From JBMSHD01 sp049416425 (GTDB taxonomy: Bacteria > Pseudomonadota > Gammaproteobacteria > Francisellales > Francisellaceae): 16,105 nucleotides of DNA. Each line of letters opens with the position of its first letter. Position 1 is the first letter of the stretch. Shown one piece after another: positions 13,751 to 16,105 of this stretch. The DNA lies in assembly GCA_049416425.1 (NCBI GenBank), contig JBMSHD010000042.1, positions 1-16,105 of the forward strand, given 5' to 3'. Position numbers and translations under genes: made by a program. Below the pieces are notes generated by a model. That model did not search any database. It worked only from the letters and a program-made list of their open reading frames with translations, and was not told where the DNA came from.

Positions 13751-14476
13751 CTATGGCTGTTTTAGGGTTCTGGTTGTATCGATAATATGATGAATGCCCT
13801 GCCTAGCCAGCCTCAACATCTGATCGAATGCTTCCTGTGCAAAAGGCTCGCCTTCTGCCGTTCCCTGAATCTCAATGATGCCGCCGCGATGATTCATGAC
13901 GACATTCATATCGGTATCGGCAGCCGAATCCTCATCATAATCAAGATCCAACACAATCTCACCATTGAAGATGCCAACGGAAATGGCGGCGACATATGAT
14001 TTGATCGGCTGATAATCTTTGGCAATAACACCTGTTTTCTGCAGATGAGTGATGGCGTCTTCAACCGCAAGAGCGGCGCCGGTTATCGCTGCGGTTCTGG
14101 TGCCGCCATCGGCTTGAATCACATCACAATCAACGGTAATGGTGTATCCTGGGAAGGCATTTAAGTCAATAACCGCCCTTAATGCTCGCCCGATTAAGCG
14201 TTGTATTTCCTGAGTTCGACCCGATTGTTTTCCTCTGGCGGCTTCTCGATTCATTCGCGTATGTGTCGAGCGTGGCAACATGCCGTATTCTGCCGTGAGC
14301 CAACCCTGGTTTTTATCTTTCAGAAAGCGGGGAACTTCTTTTATCACGGAAGCATTGCATAATACCTTGGTGTCACCAAATGAGACCAATACTGATCCCT
14401 CGGCATGTCTGGTGAAATTTTTAATAATCGTAATCTGGCGCATTTCATCGTTGGCACGCCGGCTAGGTCTTGTCAT
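13751..14476 (-). CDS. rph: Ribonuclease PH (tRNA 3'-end phosphorolytic exonuclease)
   Basis: RNase PH trims tRNA precursors at their 3' ends with phosphate, releasing nucleoside diphosphates, and works as a hexamer in the cytoplasm. From ATG 14476 it is 241 residues, a full-length family member. Family landmarks are MTRPSRRANDEMR at the start (E. coli begins MRPAGRSNNQVR), HAEGSVLVSFGDTKVLC, TRMNREAARGKQSGRTQEIQ for phosphate and RNA binding, and the catalytic segment VDCDVIQADGGTRTAAITGA. The frame extends to a TTG at 14485, but ATG 14476 aligns with known N-termini. There is no obvious ribosome-binding site. A TATAAT lies 36 bases upstream of the ATG. It is divergent from ubiC. pyrE, a common neighbour, is not here. 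Confidence 0.96.
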   Translation of the reverse strand: MTRPSRRANDEMRQITIIKNFTRHAEGSVLVSFGDTKVLCNASVIKEVPRFLKDKNQGWLTAEYGMLPRSTHTRMNREAARGKQSGRTQEIQRLIGRALRAVIDLNAFPGYTITVDCDVIQADGGTRTAAITGAALAVEDAITHLQKTGVIAKDYQPIKSYVAAISVGIFNGEIVLDLDYDEDSAADTDMNVVMNHRGGIIEIQGTAEGEPFAQEAFDQMLRLARQGIHHIIDTTRTLKQP

Positions 14477-14511
14477 TGTTTGCAATATTTTAGAGTCATC
14501 AATGGAAAAAC

Positions 14512-14517
14512 ATTATA
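14512..14517 (-). promoter_or_regulatory. Candidate -10 box for rph
   Basis: The minus strand reads TATAAT here, 36 bases upstream of the rph ATG, giving a leader of about 28 bases. No good -35 box is found at 16-18 bases, so the assignment is tentative. Confidence 0.4.
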
Positions 14518-14612
14518 CCCAAATTGGCAAAGATTGTATTCATATTCATCAATCTATGATACTCTTGGCGGCAATAAAAAAGGTTCTCGATACTTTTGTG
14601 TATATTGAAGTA

Positions 14613-15137
14613 ATGAAAGAAATTTGGCTCCCAGAAAAACAGAATGCGATGATTTTGCCGGAGGATGTAAAATTCTGGCTGTTGAAGGTTAAGCGACTAG
14701 GACTGGCACTATCGGCGCAATTTGAGTCTCCGTCAATCAAAGAACTCGCCACATTTGAGGCCACGGTTCCTCATAGGGTTGCCCACATGTTGGAGCCCGA
14801 TGAGACAAAGGCACGGATCCGGCTGATTGGGCATTTCTGTAAGGACAAACCCGTGGTGCTGGCTCGCGTGGTCATTCCTGATCACACTTACAAGAAATAC
14901 CAGGCTATTTTTGATCATTTGGGCAATCGCTCGATCGGCGAGACTTTTTTATTTCGTCGCGATACCATCGAGCGTGGAGACTTTTATATCGGCCGGCTGG
15001 ATGCCGTCGAATGTCGCCAGATTTTTAAGCAACACATATCAAAAACGCTGTGGGGTCGAATGTCAGTCTTCACCATTGATAATCATTATCCATTATCTAT
15101 CGAAGAGTATTTCTGCTTTCTGCCAGTTGAGAGTTGA
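14613..15137 (+). CDS. ubiC: Chorismate pyruvate-lyase (UbiC)
   Basis: UbiC splits chorismate into 4-hydroxybenzoate and pyruvate, the first committed step of ubiquinone synthesis, in the cytoplasm. From ATG 14613 it is 174 residues, near the 165 of E. coli. The match is to the family's second half: LARVVIPDHTYKKY, LGNRSIGETFLF, the short LWGR segment, and a C-terminal SIEEYFCFLP corresponding to the TELFLP that carries the catalytic Glu. The N-terminal half is divergent, and there is a roughly 14-residue insertion before LWGR. The frame is open far upstream (ATG 14502 and earlier, overlapping rph), but 14613 fits family length. A candidate promoter, TTGGCG (14565), 18 bases, GATACT (14589), would give a very short leader. 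ubiA follows 15 bases after the stop. The start is less sure than the identity. Confidence 0.85.
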   Translation: MKEIWLPEKQNAMILPEDVKFWLLKVKRLGLALSAQFESPSIKELATFEATVPHRVAHMLEPDETKARIRLIGHFCKDKPVVLARVVIPDHTYKKYQAIFDHLGNRSIGETFLFRRDTIERGDFYIGRLDAVECRQIFKQHISKTLWGRMSVFTIDNHYPLSIEEYFCFLPVES

Positions 15138-15152
15138 GTTGAGGTTCTGACC

Positions 15153-16001
15153 GTGAGAAAATATCTTTATTTAATGCGTTTTAACCGGCCGCTGCCGATA
15201 CTTCTTATTGTCTGGTCGACGCTGTGGGCACTGTTTGACGCGGCTTCCGGCTATCCAAACCTGAACTATGTCATCATCTTCGTGCTCGGTTCATTTTTAA
15301 TGCGAACCGCCGGCTGTATCTTCAATGATATCGCCGATCGCAAGTATGATAAACTGGTTAAGCGCACAGAAAATAGACCGATTACCAGTGGTCAAATCAG
15401 CGTGAAAACCGCGATTATATTGGCGTTGATTATTGTTATCATCTGTTTTTTTATAGTGCTGATGCTTAATCTTTTGACGATTCTGCTGTCTTTTGTAGCG
15501 ATGGCTCTGGCTTTAAGTTATCCGCTGTTTAAGCGCTTTTTTGCCATGCCACAATTGATTCTTGGAATGGCATTTAATTTCGGTGTGCTTATGGCTTATA
15601 CGGCTGTTCAAAACACCATTCCGGCGACAGCCTGGCTTTTGTATATTGGCGCCATATTCTGGACAATTGCCTATGATACCATGTATGCCTTGGCGGATCT
15701 GCCAGATGATCAAAAGCTCGGTCTATTTTCATCGGCAAGAACCTTCGGCGCCAAAACTTTTATGGCCATTGCCCTGTTACAGCTATTCATGCTATTGAGT
15801 TTGGGGTTATTAGGCTTCATCAAAGACTATAACTGGTGCTTTTATGCCACACTTGCCATCAGTGTCGCGCTATTTATACAGCAAGCAAAAGATTATCGCA
15901 AAAAAACGATAACAGACTGCATCAGAGCCTTTTCGGATAATCACTGGGTAGGATTGTTGATTTTTATTGGCATTGTATTTCAATACTTGCCGCTTAGCTG
16001 A
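15153..16001 (+). CDS. ubiA: 4-hydroxybenzoate polyprenyltransferase (UbiA)
   Basis: UbiA is an inner-membrane enzyme that attaches the polyprenyl tail to 4-hydroxybenzoate, the product of the preceding gene, with Mg2+-bound prenyl diphosphate as donor. The 282-residue length is normal. Both aspartate-rich motifs are present: NDIADRKYD near residue 68 and DLPDDQKLG near residue 186. The N-terminal RFNRPLPILLIVWSTLWAL is typical, and eight or nine hydrophobic membrane helices can be seen. GTG at 15153 is preceded by GAGG at about 8 bases; an internal ATG at 15174 is possible but would cut into the conserved N-terminus. It is co-transcribed with ubiC (15-base gap), so both first steps of ubiquinone synthesis are in one operon. 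After the stop are nested inverted repeats. Confidence 0.96.
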   Translation: MRKYLYLMRFNRPLPILLIVWSTLWALFDAASGYPNLNYVIIFVLGSFLMRTAGCIFNDIADRKYDKLVKRTENRPITSGQISVKTAIILALIIVIICFFIVLMLNLLTILLSFVAMALALSYPLFKRFFAMPQLILGMAFNFGVLMAYTAVQNTIPATAWLLYIGAIFWTIAYDTMYALADLPDDQKLGLFSSARTFGAKTFMAIALLQLFMLLSLGLLGFIKDYNWCFYATLAISVALFIQQAKDYRKKTITDCIRAFSDNHWVGLLIFIGIVFQYLPLS

Positions 16002-16080
16002 GCTGAATTAACCTCGGTTTTTAGTACACGAATTTCAAAACCTCAGGAGTACAATCAGGGCTGTCTTATTAAAATTCAGC
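16002..16080. repeat. Nested inverted repeats after ubiA
   Basis: Outer arms GCTGAATT (16002-16009) and AATTCAGC (16073-16080) are exact reverse complements. Inside, CCTCGGTTTT (16012-16021) pairs with AAAACCTCAGG (16037-16047) with one bulge. Together they could fold into one long structure starting at the ubiA stop. No T-run follows the outer stem, so it is not a plain terminator. It may be a repeat or a 3'-end structure. Confidence 0.4.
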
Positions 16081-16105
16081 GCAATAAATATACAGATTGG
16101 ATGTT

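Noticed and set aside
14477..14485. TTG start for rph
   Set aside because: ATG 14476 aligns with known RNase PH N-termini.
14280..14612. Upstream extension of ubiC (starts at 14280 or 14502)
   Set aside because: It would run through the start of rph on the other strand and make the protein much longer than the UbiC family; the stretch from 14486 on is promoter DNA.

Overview
The window looks like a moderately AT-rich gammaproteobacterial chromosome. The evidence is the gene set (GlnD, SecB, GrxC, Fis, UbiC, UbiA, RNase PH, an LpoB-type lipoprotein) and sigma-70-like promoters with good -10 boxes. I cannot place it to genus. Nothing points to a plasmid or phage, and apart from one small repeat-type element the gene content is ordinary chromosomal.

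Layout. Positions 2-2461 (+): glnD, cut at its 5' end, for nitrogen-status signalling. Positions 2481-3675 (-): a three-gene unit of membrane rhodanese, grxC and secB, with its own promoter at 3707-3736. Positions 3853-3940 (-): tRNA-Ser(UGA). Positions 4157-5644 (+): an M17 leucyl aminopeptidase. Its stop codon interlocks with that of a convergent peroxiredoxin-glutaredoxin fusion (5641-6369, -). Positions 6473-11110 (-): a tightly packed envelope operon, read from high to low coordinates: an LpoB-like lipoprotein, an unrecognised secreted 467-residue protein, a FlgT/CsgG-like three-part periplasmic protein and a COG3014-like lipoprotein. Upstream is a Wzz-like membrane protein (11212-12069, -) with a strong promoter. 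Positions 12802-13086 (-): fis. Positions 13325-13690 (+): a small histidine-rich basic protein. Positions 13751-14476 (-): rph. Positions 14613-16001 (+): ubiC-ubiA, the first two committed steps of ubiquinone synthesis.

The most unusual part is the 730-base gap between the wzz-like gene and fis. It holds a complete non-autonomous mobile element of 535 bp (12187-12721), with perfect 14-bp terminal inverted repeats and a perfect 7-bp target duplication (AATCCCA). Inside it are a nested long palindrome (12235-12362), a 26-bp palindrome (12408-12433), and a GC-richer, hairpin-rich core that is free of stops in all three forward frames. No transposase is present.

The second point of interest is the envelope operon. 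Four exported proteins are co-transcribed, and two of them appear to share the TolB-N/CsgG-like fold. Only the LpoB member has a function known from its family (activation of a class A penicillin-binding protein). The set may be an undescribed cell-wall or outer-membrane module.
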